A DNA stretch of 35,435 nt, taken from positions 1 through 35,435 of the forward strand of contig CAJONZ010000001.1 in NCBI GenBank assembly GCA_905236065.1, given 5' to 3'. The translations under genes were made by a program, and so were the position numbers. Positions within the stretch are counted from its first letter, which is position 1. Every line of letters begins with the position of its first letter. Under the pieces are notes generated by a model, which was not told where the DNA came from, did no database searches, and saw only the letters and a list, made by a program, of their open reading frames with translations. The DNA is from an uncultured Bacteroidaceae bacterium. GTDB lineage: Bacteria > Bacteroidota > Bacteroidia > Bacteroidales > Bacteroidaceae. This document shows, in pieces, positions 23,693 to 31,490 of this stretch.

Positions 23693-23724
23693 CTTGTCTT
23701 TCTCAGCCATTTGGAGTAATTTTG
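23693..23724 (+). promoter_or_regulatory. nadB promoter
   Basis: CTTG at 23693-23696 and TAATTTTG at 23717-23724 are 20 nt apart on the plus strand. The leader to ATG 23745 is about 14-20 nt. The rest of 23540-23692 is AT-rich and shows no gene. Confidence 0.68.
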
Positions 23725-23744
23725 CAACTTTAATACATCTTATC

Positions 23745-25358
23745 ATGACACACAAATATGATTTCCTGATTATCGGTTCGGGTGTGGCTGGCATGAGCTA
23801 TGCACTCAAGGTCGCCGCCGCACACAAGGGGAAAATAGCAATTATTTGTAAGACAACCATCGACGAGGCCAACACGGCCAAGGCACAAGGAGGCATCTCT
23901 TCGGTCACCAATATGTTGGTGGACAACTTTGAGAAACACATCGAGGACACGATGATTGCGGGCGACTGGATTTCAGACCCCGAAGCTGTGCGCCAGGTGG
24001 TGACTCGTGCGCCGGAAGGCATCAAGGACCTCGTGAAGTGGGGTGTCAACTTCGACAAGAAGGAGGACGGCACCTACGATCTGCACCGCGAGGGCGGACA
24101 CTCCGAGTTCCGCATCCTGCACCATGCAGACGACACGGGTGCAGAAATTCAGCGCGGACTGATTGAAGCCGTCAGAAAGAACGACCAAATCGAGGTGTTC
24201 GAAGGCTATTTCGCCGTTGAAATCATCACGCAGCACCATTTAGGCATCCGGGTGACACGCCGCACCCCCGACATCGAGTGTTTCGGTGCCTACGTGCTGA
24301 ATCCCAACACGGGAAAGGTGGACACGTTCCTCTCCAAGGTGACCCTGATGGCCACGGGCGGAACGGGAGCCATCTATGCCACCACGTCCAACCCCTCCAT
24401 TGCCACGGGCGACGGCATCGCCATGGTCTATCGGGCAAAAGGCAAGGTGCGCGACATGGAGTTCGTACAGTTTCACCCCACCGTCCTCTACAATCCAAAG
24501 GAGACGCATCCGGCCTATCTGATTACGGAGGCCATGCGTGGCTACGGCGGCATCCTGCGACTGCCGAACGGCGAGGAGTTCATGCAAAAGTACGATGAAC
24601 GCCTCAGTCTGGCTCCACGCGACATCGTGGCACGGGCCATCGACAACGAGATGAAGATTCACGCCCTCGACCACGTATGTCTGGACGTCACCCACAAAGA
24701 CCCCGAAGAGACCAAGCACCATTTTCCCAATATTTATGCAAAGTGCCTGAGCATCGGCATCGACATCACTAAGCAGTACATCCCGGTGGCACCATCAGCC
24801 CACTACATGTGCGGCGGCATTGTCGTTGACCTTGACGGACAGAGCACCATCCGACGGCTCTATGCAGTGGGCGAATGTTCCTGCACGGGCCTGCATGGCG
24901 GCAACCGTCTGGCCAGCAACTCACTGATTGAGGCGGTGGTCTATGCCGACGCGGCAGCAAAGCACTCGCTGGAGGTGGTGGACAACTACACCTTCAACGA
25001 GAAGATTCCGGCCTGGAACGACGAAGGCACCATGACCAACGAAGAGAAGGTGCTCATTGCACAGGACGCCAAGGAGGTAGGCCAAATCATGTCCACCTAC
25101 GTGGGCATCGTCCGTTCTGACCTGCGCCTGCACCGTGCCTGGGAGCGTCTCGACCTGCTCTACGAAGAGACGGAACACCTGTTCAAGCGCGTGAAGCCGA
25201 CAAAGGACATCTGCGAACTCCGCAACATGATTAACGTCGGCTACCTTATCACCCGCCAAGCCCTGGAACGCAAAGAGTCCCGAGGTCTCCACTACACCGT
25301 GGACTACGCCCCCCATGCTTTAGACAATTTGGACAAGAAAAATATCACTAAACCATAA
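23745..25358 (+). CDS. nadB: L-aspartate oxidase
   Basis: From ATG 23745 the protein has 537 residues. An upstream ATG at 23637 is rejected because the promoter lies between them. The flavoenzyme oxidises aspartate to iminoaspartate for NAD synthesis. It shows the FAD-binding DFLIIGSGVAGMSYAL, AKAQGGISSV, HREGGHSEFRILHHADDTG, ATGGTGAIYATTSNP, the HPT and RGYGG elements and the final GGNRLASNSLIEAVVYA. HREGGHS and total length favour NadB over fumarate reductase or SdhA. nadA and nadC are not adjacent. The M16 peptidase gene starts 5 nt later, so they share a transcript. Confidence 0.94.
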   Translation: MTHKYDFLIIGSGVAGMSYALKVAAAHKGKIAIICKTTIDEANTAKAQGGISSVTNMLVDNFEKHIEDTMIAGDWISDPEAVRQVVTRAPEGIKDLVKWGVNFDKKEDGTYDLHREGGHSEFRILHHADDTGAEIQRGLIEAVRKNDQIEVFEGYFAVEIITQHHLGIRVTRRTPDIECFGAYVLNPNTGKVDTFLSKVTLMATGGTGAIYATTSNPSIATGDGIAMVYRAKGKVRDMEFVQFHPTVLYNPKETHPAYLITEAMRGYGGILRLPNGEEFMQKYDERLSLAPRDIVARAIDNEMKIHALDHVCLDVTHKDPEETKHHFPNIYAKCLSIGIDITKQYIPVAPSAHYMCGGIVVDLDGQSTIRRLYAVGECSCTGLHGGNRLASNSLIEAVVYADAAAKHSLEVVDNYTFNEKIPAWNDEGTMTNEEKVLIAQDAKEVGQIMSTYVGIVRSDLRLHRAWERLDLLYEETEHLFKRVKPTKDICELRNMINVGYLITRQALERKESRGLHYTVDYAPHALDNLDKKNITKP

Positions 25359-25363
25359 AAAGA

Positions 25364-28168
25364 ATGAAAAAAATCCTATCATTATTGCTCCTGTGCTGCA
25401 TGGCCCTGACGGCAGCGGCACAGGAGGTCAACATTCCCTTGGACCCAAATGTGCGCAAAGGCACACTGTCCAACGGACTGACTTACTACCTGCGTTATAA
25501 CAACTGGCCCGAGAAACGCGCCTTCTTCTACATCGCCCAAAAAGTGGGTTCCATGCAGGAAGAAGAGGAGCAGCGCGGTCTGGCCCACTTCCTGGAGCAC
25601 ATGTGCTTCAACGGAACGACGAATTTCCCTGGCGACCGTCTGAAGAAGTACCTGGAAAGCATCGGCGTGAAGTTCGGTGAGAACCTGAATGCCTACACCT
25701 CGTTCGACGAGACGGTGTACAACATCGACAATGTGAACGTGGAGACACCCGGTGCCTTGGACTCTTGCCTGCTGATTCTGCACGACTGGAGCCACGACCT
25801 CTTGCTGGAAGGCACGGAGATTGACAAGGAGCGTGGCGTCATCAACGAGGAGTGGCGTATGCGCAGCTCGGCCATGATGCGTATGTACAACGTCGGCCTG
25901 CCCCAACTCTATCCTGACTGCAAGTACGGCACCCGCCTGCCGATTGGCACGATGGACGTTGTCATGAACTTTCCCCACGACGTGTTGCGGGCCTATTATA
26001 AAAAATGGTACCGTCCCGACCTCCAGGCCATCGTGATTGTCGGCGACATCGACCTCGACCAGATCGAGGCGAAGATTAAGAACTTCTTTGCCGACATCCA
26101 GCCCGCTCCAGCCGACGCTGCCGAGCGCATCTACTACCCGGTGCCCGACAACAAGGAGCCCATCGTGACCGTGCTGAAGGACAAGGAACAAGACCAGACC
26201 ATCGCCGCCCTGATGTGGAAGGCCGAGGCATTCCCCAAGGAGATGAAGTCAAACATCCAATACTACGTCTATAACTATGCCCGCAGCGCCCTCTCCTCCA
26301 TGTTCCACGACCGCATCCGCGAAATCACCCAGAAGGAGAACGCTCCCTTCATCAACGCCAGCTTCGGCAAGGGAAAGTACATGGTCTCTGCCACTAAGGA
26401 TGCCTACAACGGACAGGTAATCTGCAAGGAGAATCAGTACAAGGAAGGCATCCAGGCCCTTTACCGTGAGATTCTGCGAGCCAAGCGCCACGGCTTCACG
26501 GCTTCGGAGTTCGAGCGCTTCAAGGCCGTATATCTCTCGCAGTTGGAGAACGTCTATCTCCACCGTGAAAAGACCCAGAGCAGCGCCTACGTCGATGAAT
26601 ACGTCAACCTCTTCCTCGACAACGAGCCTTCGCCGGGCATCGAGTGGGAGTACGAGACCATGAACAAGGTCGTGCCCCAGATTCCCGTCCACCTGGTCAA
26701 CCAAATCATGGCACAGATACCCGACTCCAACTTCGTCATTGCCATGTTTATGCCCGAGAAGGATGGCATCGTCTATCCTACCAAGGAGGAACTTCTCGCC
26801 CTCGTGAAGGAGGTGGAGGCCGAACAGATCGATGCCTACGTGGAGGAAGTCAGCAACGACCCGCTCATCGCCGAGATGCCCAAACCGGGCACCGTGAAGA
26901 GCATCAAGCCCGGCATCTTCGACACACGGGTCATCACCCTCTCAAACGGCATCAAAGTACACGTGAAGCAGACCGACTACTCCCCCAACCAGATTTCCAT
27001 GCGGGCCACCAGCTGGGGCGGCACCTCGCTCTACAGCAACGACGAGTACATCCAGTCCTCCAACGCCGGCATTGTCAGCGTGGGCGGCTGGGGCAACTAT
27101 TCGGCTACCGACCTCAAGAAACGCCTGGCCGGCATCCAGGCCAGCGTCAATGCCAGCGTGAGCGACCGCACCGAGGGACTTTCCGGTGCCTGCGTCAAAA
27201 AGGACTTCGAGACCATGCTCCAACTGGCCTACCTCTGCTTCACGGCTCCACGCAAGGACATCGAGGCTTACAACTCGCTGATTCAGCGTTCAAAGGCCAA
27301 CCTTGAAAACGCCGAACTCGACCCCGCTACCGCCCTGCAGGACACCATCGCCAAAGTGCTATATAATAATAATGTACGTGCCCTGCGCGACAAGCCCGCC
27401 GACCTCGACCGCATGAACTACGACCGCATCCTCAGCATCTACAAGGAACGCTTTGCCGATGCCGGCGACTTCGAGTTCTTCATCGTGGGCGACTGCAACG
27501 CCGACAGCATCGCACCGCTGCTGGCCAAGTACATCGGTGCCCTACCTAACCTGAAGTCGAAGGAGAAATACAGAATCATCGACCGCCGACTGAGCAAGGG
27601 TGACATCAAGAACGTCTTCGAGAAGCATCAGGAAACTCCCAATGCCGTCGTCCGCTTCATCTACCACACACCCGTCAAGAAGGACGACCTGCGCAGTGAG
27701 CTCACCGCCAGTATGCTCGACCAGGCCATGGACATGGTCTATACCGAGTCTGTACGCGAGGACGAGGGCGGTGCCTACGGCACACCCGTCTCTGCCTACA
27801 TTTCCGACTACCCCGAGCGCATCGCCGTGTTCCAGGTGAAGCTGCCCACAGCCCCCGAGAAGCGCGAACGCATGACGCAAATCATATACAAGGGCATCGA
27901 CGACATGGTTGCCAACGGCCCCAAGGCAGAGCACTTGCAGAAGATTAAGGAATACATGCTGCGCTCCTACAAGGAGGCCGTGAAGAACAATGGCTACTGG
28001 ATGCAGTCCCTCATCAACAAGGTCCGCTACAACATGGACACCGTGACCGGCTACGAGAAGATGGTGAACGACATCACTGCCGCCGACATCCAGGCATTTG
28101 CCAAGAAAATCTTCCTTTCCGGCAACCGCATCGAGGTCGGCATGACCAGCCCTATGCCCGCACAATAA
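25364..28168 (+). CDS. M16 (insulinase/pitrilysin) family zinc peptidase
   Basis: The 934-residue protein has a signal peptide ending near residue 19 (CCMALTAAA, then QEVN) and is probably periplasmic. The first M16 unit has the inverted zinc motif H75-FLE-H79 and the downstream third ligand region ERGVINEEW at 156-164. A second, inactive-type M16 half starts near residue 520 (VITLSNGIKVHVKQTDYSPN), and the RxxxY-like substrate-side segment is in the last third. The two-half layout and ~930 residues are usual for Bacteroidota secreted M16 peptidases, which degrade peptides in the periplasm. It follows nadB by 5 nt. Confidence 0.94.
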   Translation: MKKILSLLLLCCMALTAAAQEVNIPLDPNVRKGTLSNGLTYYLRYNNWPEKRAFFYIAQKVGSMQEEEEQRGLAHFLEHMCFNGTTNFPGDRLKKYLESIGVKFGENLNAYTSFDETVYNIDNVNVETPGALDSCLLILHDWSHDLLLEGTEIDKERGVINEEWRMRSSAMMRMYNVGLPQLYPDCKYGTRLPIGTMDVVMNFPHDVLRAYYKKWYRPDLQAIVIVGDIDLDQIEAKIKNFFADIQPAPADAAERIYYPVPDNKEPIVTVLKDKEQDQTIAALMWKAEAFPKEMKSNIQYYVYNYARSALSSMFHDRIREITQKENAPFINASFGKGKYMVSATKDAYNGQVICKENQYKEGIQALYREILRAKRHGFTASEFERFKAVYLSQLENVYLHREKTQSSAYVDEYVNLFLDNEPSPGIEWEYETMNKVVPQIPVHLVNQIMAQIPDSNFVIAMFMPEKDGIVYPTKEELLALVKEVEAEQIDAYVEEVSNDPLIAEMPKPGTVKSIKPGIFDTRVITLSNGIKVHVKQTDYSPNQISMRATSWGGTSLYSNDEYIQSSNAGIVSVGGWGNYSATDLKKRLAGIQASVNASVSDRTEGLSGACVKKDFETMLQLAYLCFTAPRKDIEAYNSLIQRSKANLENAELDPATALQDTIAKVLYNNNVRALRDKPADLDRMNYDRILSIYKERFADAGDFEFFIVGDCNADSIAPLLAKYIGALPNLKSKEKYRIIDRRLSKGDIKNVFEKHQETPNAVVRFIYHTPVKKDDLRSELTASMLDQAMDMVYTESVREDEGGAYGTPVSAYISDYPERIAVFQVKLPTAPEKRERMTQIIYKGIDDMVANGPKAEHLQKIKEYMLRSYKEAVKNNGYWMQSLINKVRYNMDTVTGYEKMVNDITAADIQAFAKKIFLSGNRIEVGMTSPMPAQ

Positions 28169-28177
28169 GATTTGTAC

Positions 28178-28558
28178 ATGAAAAGGACTTTTCAATCCCG
28201 CATATCCTATAAACACTACGTACTACAGGCAGTTCTCCTGCTTGTAGTCGTGTGTTTATATTGGATGCCGCTCAACCGCACCGTCACGGGTGTCCTGCTG
28301 GCCGTGCTGCTCACCCTCATGACCATCGTCACCTCGCGGGCCATCAACACCTGCTACGTCGTTCACTCCGAGGGTTTCCTGGAAATCCGCAACGGACGCT
28401 TCAGCAAGACGCGGCACATTCCCCTCACCGACATCCAGCGTATTGACAAAATCCACAACGGCGCACTCATCCTTGTGCTCACCGACCAGACAGAACTTTT
28501 CATTACCCCCCGCAACGAATCCGACTTCATACAATGCATCAAAAAATATCGCTCTTAA
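28178..28558 (+). CDS. Small membrane protein with PH-like C-terminal domain
   Basis: The 126-residue protein starts at ATG 28178 (a TTG two codons upstream is in frame). Two TM helices lie at about 15-30 and 36-52. The rest (YVVHSEGFLEIRNGRFSKTR, then IPLTDIQRIDK and ELFITPRNESDFIQCIKKY) has the strand pattern of bacterial PH-like domains (bPH/DUF304 type). Function is unknown. Its end overlaps the start of the PBP4-like gene by 25 nt, so both are translated from one message. Confidence 0.75.
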   Translation: MKRTFQSRISYKHYVLQAVLLLVVVCLYWMPLNRTVTGVLLAVLLTLMTIVTSRAINTCYVVHSEGFLEIRNGRFSKTRHIPLTDIQRIDKIHNGALILVLTDQTELFITPRNESDFIQCIKKYRS

Positions 28559-29847
28559 TCAGTCTGTGCAGCCTGTGCAGTCCCGCCTTTGCGCAGACCG
28601 GCACTGAGGATTTCTTCTCCGTCAGCCCGCAGGTCATCGACGAACCCCAGTGGAACACCGTCGTCCGCACGGCCCTCGACCGCTTCATCCCCGAACTGGA
28701 CGCCGCCTACTACAACACGGGCATCCAAGTCTATGACCTGACCGCCGACTCCGTCCTCTGGGCCTACCACCCCAACAAGGTCATGCGTCCCGCCTCCTGT
28801 CAGAAGCTCCTGACCTCCATCGCCGCGCTCGACCTGCTCGGAACCGACCACAAAGTCAGCACACGCGCCTACTACACAGGCCGCATCGCCACACTGCCCG
28901 CCACCGCCACGGGCATCCCCCGGCGCATTCTCAGGGGCGACCTCTACGTCCATGGCACCTTCGACCCCACCTACACCTACAGCGACCTCCTGACCTTGGC
29001 TGCTGAGGTGAAAGCCCTCGGCATCGACTCCATTGCCGGCTTCATCTATGCCGACACCAGCTTCAAGGACACCCTGCAACTGGGCGAAGGCTGGTGCTGG
29101 GACGACGAGCCCTCCGTCTTCATCCCCTACCTTTGCCCCCTGATGTTCGAACGGGGCAAACTGGCTCCCACCAGCAACAAGTACCCCAAAGACATCTTCT
29201 TCAACCCTGCCCTCCATTTCGTCCGCACCCTTGCCAACGAACTGGCGGCCAGCCACATCCCCGTCCAGGGATATGCCACCCGGCGGAAGGTGCCCGCCCA
29301 GGCCACCCTGTTCTACGTATTCGACCACCCCATCACCGAACTGTTGCCACGCACCCTGAAAAACTCCGACAACCTCTACGCCGAGGCTCTTTTCTATAAC
29401 ATCGCCCACTTCAACACGGGCCCCAATGCCACGGCTACCGACGGCGCACGGCTCATTTACAACGTCGTCCGCAAGGCCGGAGGCAACAGCACCTATTGCG
29501 AAATCCACGACGGCTGCGGACTCTCTCCCTACGACTTCGTATCGCCCGCCTGCCTCGTCTCCATGCTGCGCTACGCCTACCTCAGGGCCGACATCTTCGG
29601 CTACATCCACGCCGCCCTGCCCATCAGCGGCAAGGACGGCACCCTCTCCTCACGCATGAAGACGGGCCCCGCCTACCTGAACGTACACGCCAAGACAGGC
29701 ACCGTCACCGGCGTCTCCAGCCTCTCCGGCTACCTCACGGCCTCCAACGGCCACCTCCTTGCCTTCTCCATCATTAATAACGGGTTGCTCAAATCGGCCA
29801 CCGCACAAAACCTACAAGACAGAATATGCCAGGAACTCGCACGTTAA
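28534..29847 (+). CDS. dacB: D-alanyl-D-alanine carboxypeptidase/endopeptidase, PBP4 type
   Basis: The 437-residue S13 peptidase has a signal peptide ending near residue 20 (SLCSPAFA, then QTG). All three penicillin-binding motifs are present: S88-CQK in RPASCQKLLT, S278-DN in KNSDNLYAEAL and K387-TG in HAKTGTVTGVSSLSGY. It trims or cleaves peptidoglycan cross-links in the periplasm and should bind beta-lactams. It overlaps the PH-like gene by 25 nt and the M23 peptidase gene by 22 nt. Its codons are very rich in C at the third position compared with the genes at either edge of the window. Confidence 0.95.
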   Translation: MHQKISLLISLCSLCSPAFAQTGTEDFFSVSPQVIDEPQWNTVVRTALDRFIPELDAAYYNTGIQVYDLTADSVLWAYHPNKVMRPASCQKLLTSIAALDLLGTDHKVSTRAYYTGRIATLPATATGIPRRILRGDLYVHGTFDPTYTYSDLLTLAAEVKALGIDSIAGFIYADTSFKDTLQLGEGWCWDDEPSVFIPYLCPLMFERGKLAPTSNKYPKDIFFNPALHFVRTLANELAASHIPVQGYATRRKVPAQATLFYVFDHPITELLPRTLKNSDNLYAEALFYNIAHFNTGPNATATDGARLIYNVVRKAGGNSTYCEIHDGCGLSPYDFVSPACLVSMLRYAYLRADIFGYIHAALPISGKDGTLSSRMKTGPAYLNVHAKTGTVTGVSSLSGYLTASNGHLLAFSIINNGLLKSATAQNLQDRICQELAR

Positions 29848-30455
29848 TCCTCACCCTGACGCTTACCTGCTCACTGTTCACGTCCCTCGCTTCCTTCGCC
29901 CAGGACGAGGTGCCCGACATCGACGAGTGGCAAGTGCTGAAGGACGAGGCGGCCAAAGACCCCTTTGCCCATAAGAACCAGTTCTCCATCAACTTCAAGC
30001 ACTACGTCGAGGGCACCGACTGGGCCTACCCCCTGCCCGGCGGCAAGGTCATCAGTCCCTACGGCGGCGCACGTCACCACGGCGGCACTGACATCAAGAC
30101 CCGTCCCAACGACACCATCCGCGCAGCCTTCCCCGGACACGTCACCCTCTGCGGGCCTTACTATGCCTATGGCAACACGGTCGTCATCCGCCATGCCAAC
30201 GGTCTGGAAACGCTCTACTCCCACCAGTCCAAGAACCTCTGCAAGAAGGGGGATTGGGTACAGGCCGGACAGCCCATCGGCCTCACGGGGCGCACCGGGC
30301 GGGCCACCACGGAGCACCTGCACTTCGAGGTTCGCGTGAACAACCACAAATTCAACTCTGCCGAGCTCTACGACCACGCCAACCACTGCCTCTGGCCCTA
30401 CATCTTCGTCTTCACCAAACATGGCAAAGGCGTCAAGATAACCCACGAAAAATAA
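29826..30455 (+). CDS. M23 family (LytM-type) endopeptidase
   Basis: The 209-residue protein has a signal peptide ending near residue 25 (FTSLASFA, then QDEV). The M23 zinc motifs are complete: H85-xxx-D89 in RHHGGTDIK and HLHFEVR with H164 and H166, so it should be an active peptidoglycan endopeptidase. There is no LysM or SPOR domain. It overlaps dacB by 22 nt, so two peptidoglycan-cleaving enzymes are made from one message. Downstream only a weak hairpin is seen, not a clean terminator. Confidence 0.94.
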   Translation: MPGTRTLILTLTLTCSLFTSLASFAQDEVPDIDEWQVLKDEAAKDPFAHKNQFSINFKHYVEGTDWAYPLPGGKVISPYGGARHHGGTDIKTRPNDTIRAAFPGHVTLCGPYYAYGNTVVIRHANGLETLYSHQSKNLCKKGDWVQAGQPIGLTGRTGRATTEHLHFEVRVNNHKFNSAELYDHANHCLWPYIFVFTKHGKGVKITHEK

Positions 30456-30494
30456 AACGACTATTCGCAAACGCACCACTCATTCTGTGCCTAT

Positions 30495-30523
30495 CTCTTC
30501 AGCGTTTTTTATACGCTAAGGAG
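30495..30523 (+). other. Weak hairpin after the M23 peptidase gene
   Basis: CTCTTCAGCGT (30495-30505) can pair with ACGCTAAGGAG (30513-30523), 9 of 11 positions, with a T-rich loop. No T-run follows. The surrounding 456-943 nt tail of the 30 kb interval holds the repeats listed separately and no gene. Confidence 0.35.
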
Positions 30524-30590
30524 TTTAGGAGGAAAAGGAGCCTCGGCATGACCTCGACAGAGGCCCCTGACCCATGAGATTTCTCTCTCT

Positions 30591-30611
30591 TAATTTTTAA
30601 CTTTTAACTTC
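30591..30611 (-). repeat. Heptamer tract, second copy
   Basis: Three heptamers (TAATTTT, TAACTTT, TAACTTC) are the reverse complement of the AAAGTTA-type tract at 13635-13662. The shared stretch is 21 nt. It directly precedes the second 22-bp repeat array. Confidence 0.65.
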
Positions 30612-30619
30612 CAAAAATC

Positions 30620-30700
30620 ACGCAGAACTCTATCGGAGATGACGCAGTACTCTATTCGACTTCACGCAGAACTCTACTGACGAAAAGAGTTCTGCGTGAA
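30620..30700. repeat. 22-bp periodic palindromic repeat array, copy B
   Basis: The core ACGCAG(A/T)ACTCT starts at 30620, 30642 and 30664, exactly 22 bp apart each time. The last unit is mirrored: TTCACGCAGAACTCT at 30661-30675 and AGAGTTCTGCGTGAA at 30686-30700 form a perfect 15-bp stem with a 10-nt loop. 30618-30653 is identical to 10667-10702 in copy A, 20 kb away. Like copy A it lies just after the 3' end of a transcription unit. Confidence 0.85.
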
Positions 30701-30718
30701 ATCTGCAACACTACGGAG

Positions 30719-30754
30719 CTGTTTTTGAGGGAGTTCTGTTTCCCTCAAAAACAG
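30719..30754. repeat. Perfect 14-bp inverted repeat
   Basis: CTGTTTTTGAGGGA (30719-30732) and TCCCTCAAAAACAG (30741-30754) pair perfectly around the loop GTTCTGTT. The arm-loop junction reads GAGTTCTG, the same octamer as the inverted core of the neighbouring 22-bp array. No T-run follows, so it is not a standard terminator. Confidence 0.75.
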
Positions 30755-30837
30755 GAGTAAGGTGGGTACATGGAAAGGACAAACAGGCTGATAAAAAGGC
30801 GGCAAAGGGGGTGAAAAATGTTTTTTTTGAGAAAAAA

Positions 30838-30869
30838 TTTGTTCTTTTTACATTTTTTGTGTTACTTTG
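30838..30869 (+). promoter_or_regulatory. Promoter of the toxin-antitoxin genes
   Basis: TTTG at 30838-30841 and TTACTTTG at 30862-30869 are 20 nt apart. The -7 box deviates at one base from TAnnTTTG. The leader to ATG 30968 would be about 90 nt and includes ACTTTAATTAAC at 30912-30923. Confidence 0.55.
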
Positions 30870-30967
30870 CCTCAATTATGCCCTTTTATGTACAGACGTA
30901 TGAAGGAAAGAACTTTAATTAACCTCTATAAAAGTAGAAGCCAATGTGTACGACAACGATAAAAAAT

Positions 30968-31126
30968 ATGACACAGAGGGATTTATCTTTCAATGACCTG
31001 CAACCTTATACGATTGAAGAGTTAGACGCTCGTTTAGAAGAGGCTGAAGAGGATTTTGCCAAGGGAAGATACTACACGAGGGAGGAGGCTCATCGGGAAA
31101 TGAGAAGATTTATAGCTTCATTGTGA
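30968..31126 (+). CDS. Probable type II antitoxin
   Basis: The 52-residue protein starts at ATG 30968; an ATG at 30944 would add eight residues of unlikely sequence (CTTTIKN). It is acidic and helical: MTQRDLSFNDLQPYTIEELD, then RYYTREEAHREMRRFIASL. It matches the size and position of small antitoxins preceding RelE/ParE toxins, and the GRYYTREEAHREM stretch resembles the helix seen in RelB-like antitoxins. Its TGA overlaps the toxin ATG in TGATG, so the pair is translationally coupled. The family call rests mainly on the neighbour. Confidence 0.7.
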   Translation: MTQRDLSFNDLQPYTIEELDARLEEAEEDFAKGRYYTREEAHREMRRFIASL

Positions 31127-31443
31127 TGGAAATACGGTGGTCGAAGAGGGCATTGGACGAGTGGAAGCACATCGCCGAATATTTGGATTACGAATTTGGG
31201 CGACATGTTGCAGAGGGGTTTGAGTCCCAAACAGCATACAAGGAAGAGCTTTTGCTTAAAAATCCAGAGCTTGGCAGCCCAGAGACGTTGCTGGCAGACA
31301 AGAGGATTTTTTACCGTAGCTTGATCTTTACCCGCCACAACAAACTCATATATTATATAAAAGACAACTGCATTCAAATCTCAGATATTTGGGACATGCG
31401 TCGCAATCCCGAGATTCTTGCAAATAGAATACGAACAAAATAA
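31126..31443 (+). CDS. RelE/ParE family toxin
   Basis: The 105-residue product starts at ATG 31126 (a GTG one codon upstream is possible). It has the RelE/ParE layout: IRWSKRALDEWKHIAEYLDYEFG helices, then RIFYRSLIFTRHNKLIYYI strands and a basic C-terminus IWDMRRNPEILANRI. The DMRRNPE ending is typical of the ParE-like Bacteroidota branch. The target, ribosome-bound mRNA or gyrase, cannot be decided from the sequence. It forms an operon with the antitoxin and lies 47 nt before the giant protein gene. Confidence 0.85.
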   Translation: MEIRWSKRALDEWKHIAEYLDYEFGRHVAEGFESQTAYKEELLLKNPELGSPETLLADKRIFYRSLIFTRHNKLIYYIKDNCIQISDIWDMRRNPEILANRIRTK

Positions 31444-31490
31444 TAACACTTTAATTAACTTTATTTATTAACCTTTTAAACAACAAACGT

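Noticed and set aside
23637-23744. Upstream start for nadB
   Set aside because: A well-spaced promoter (23693-23724) lies within the extension, and NadB proteins start just before the FAD-binding IIGSGVAG motif.
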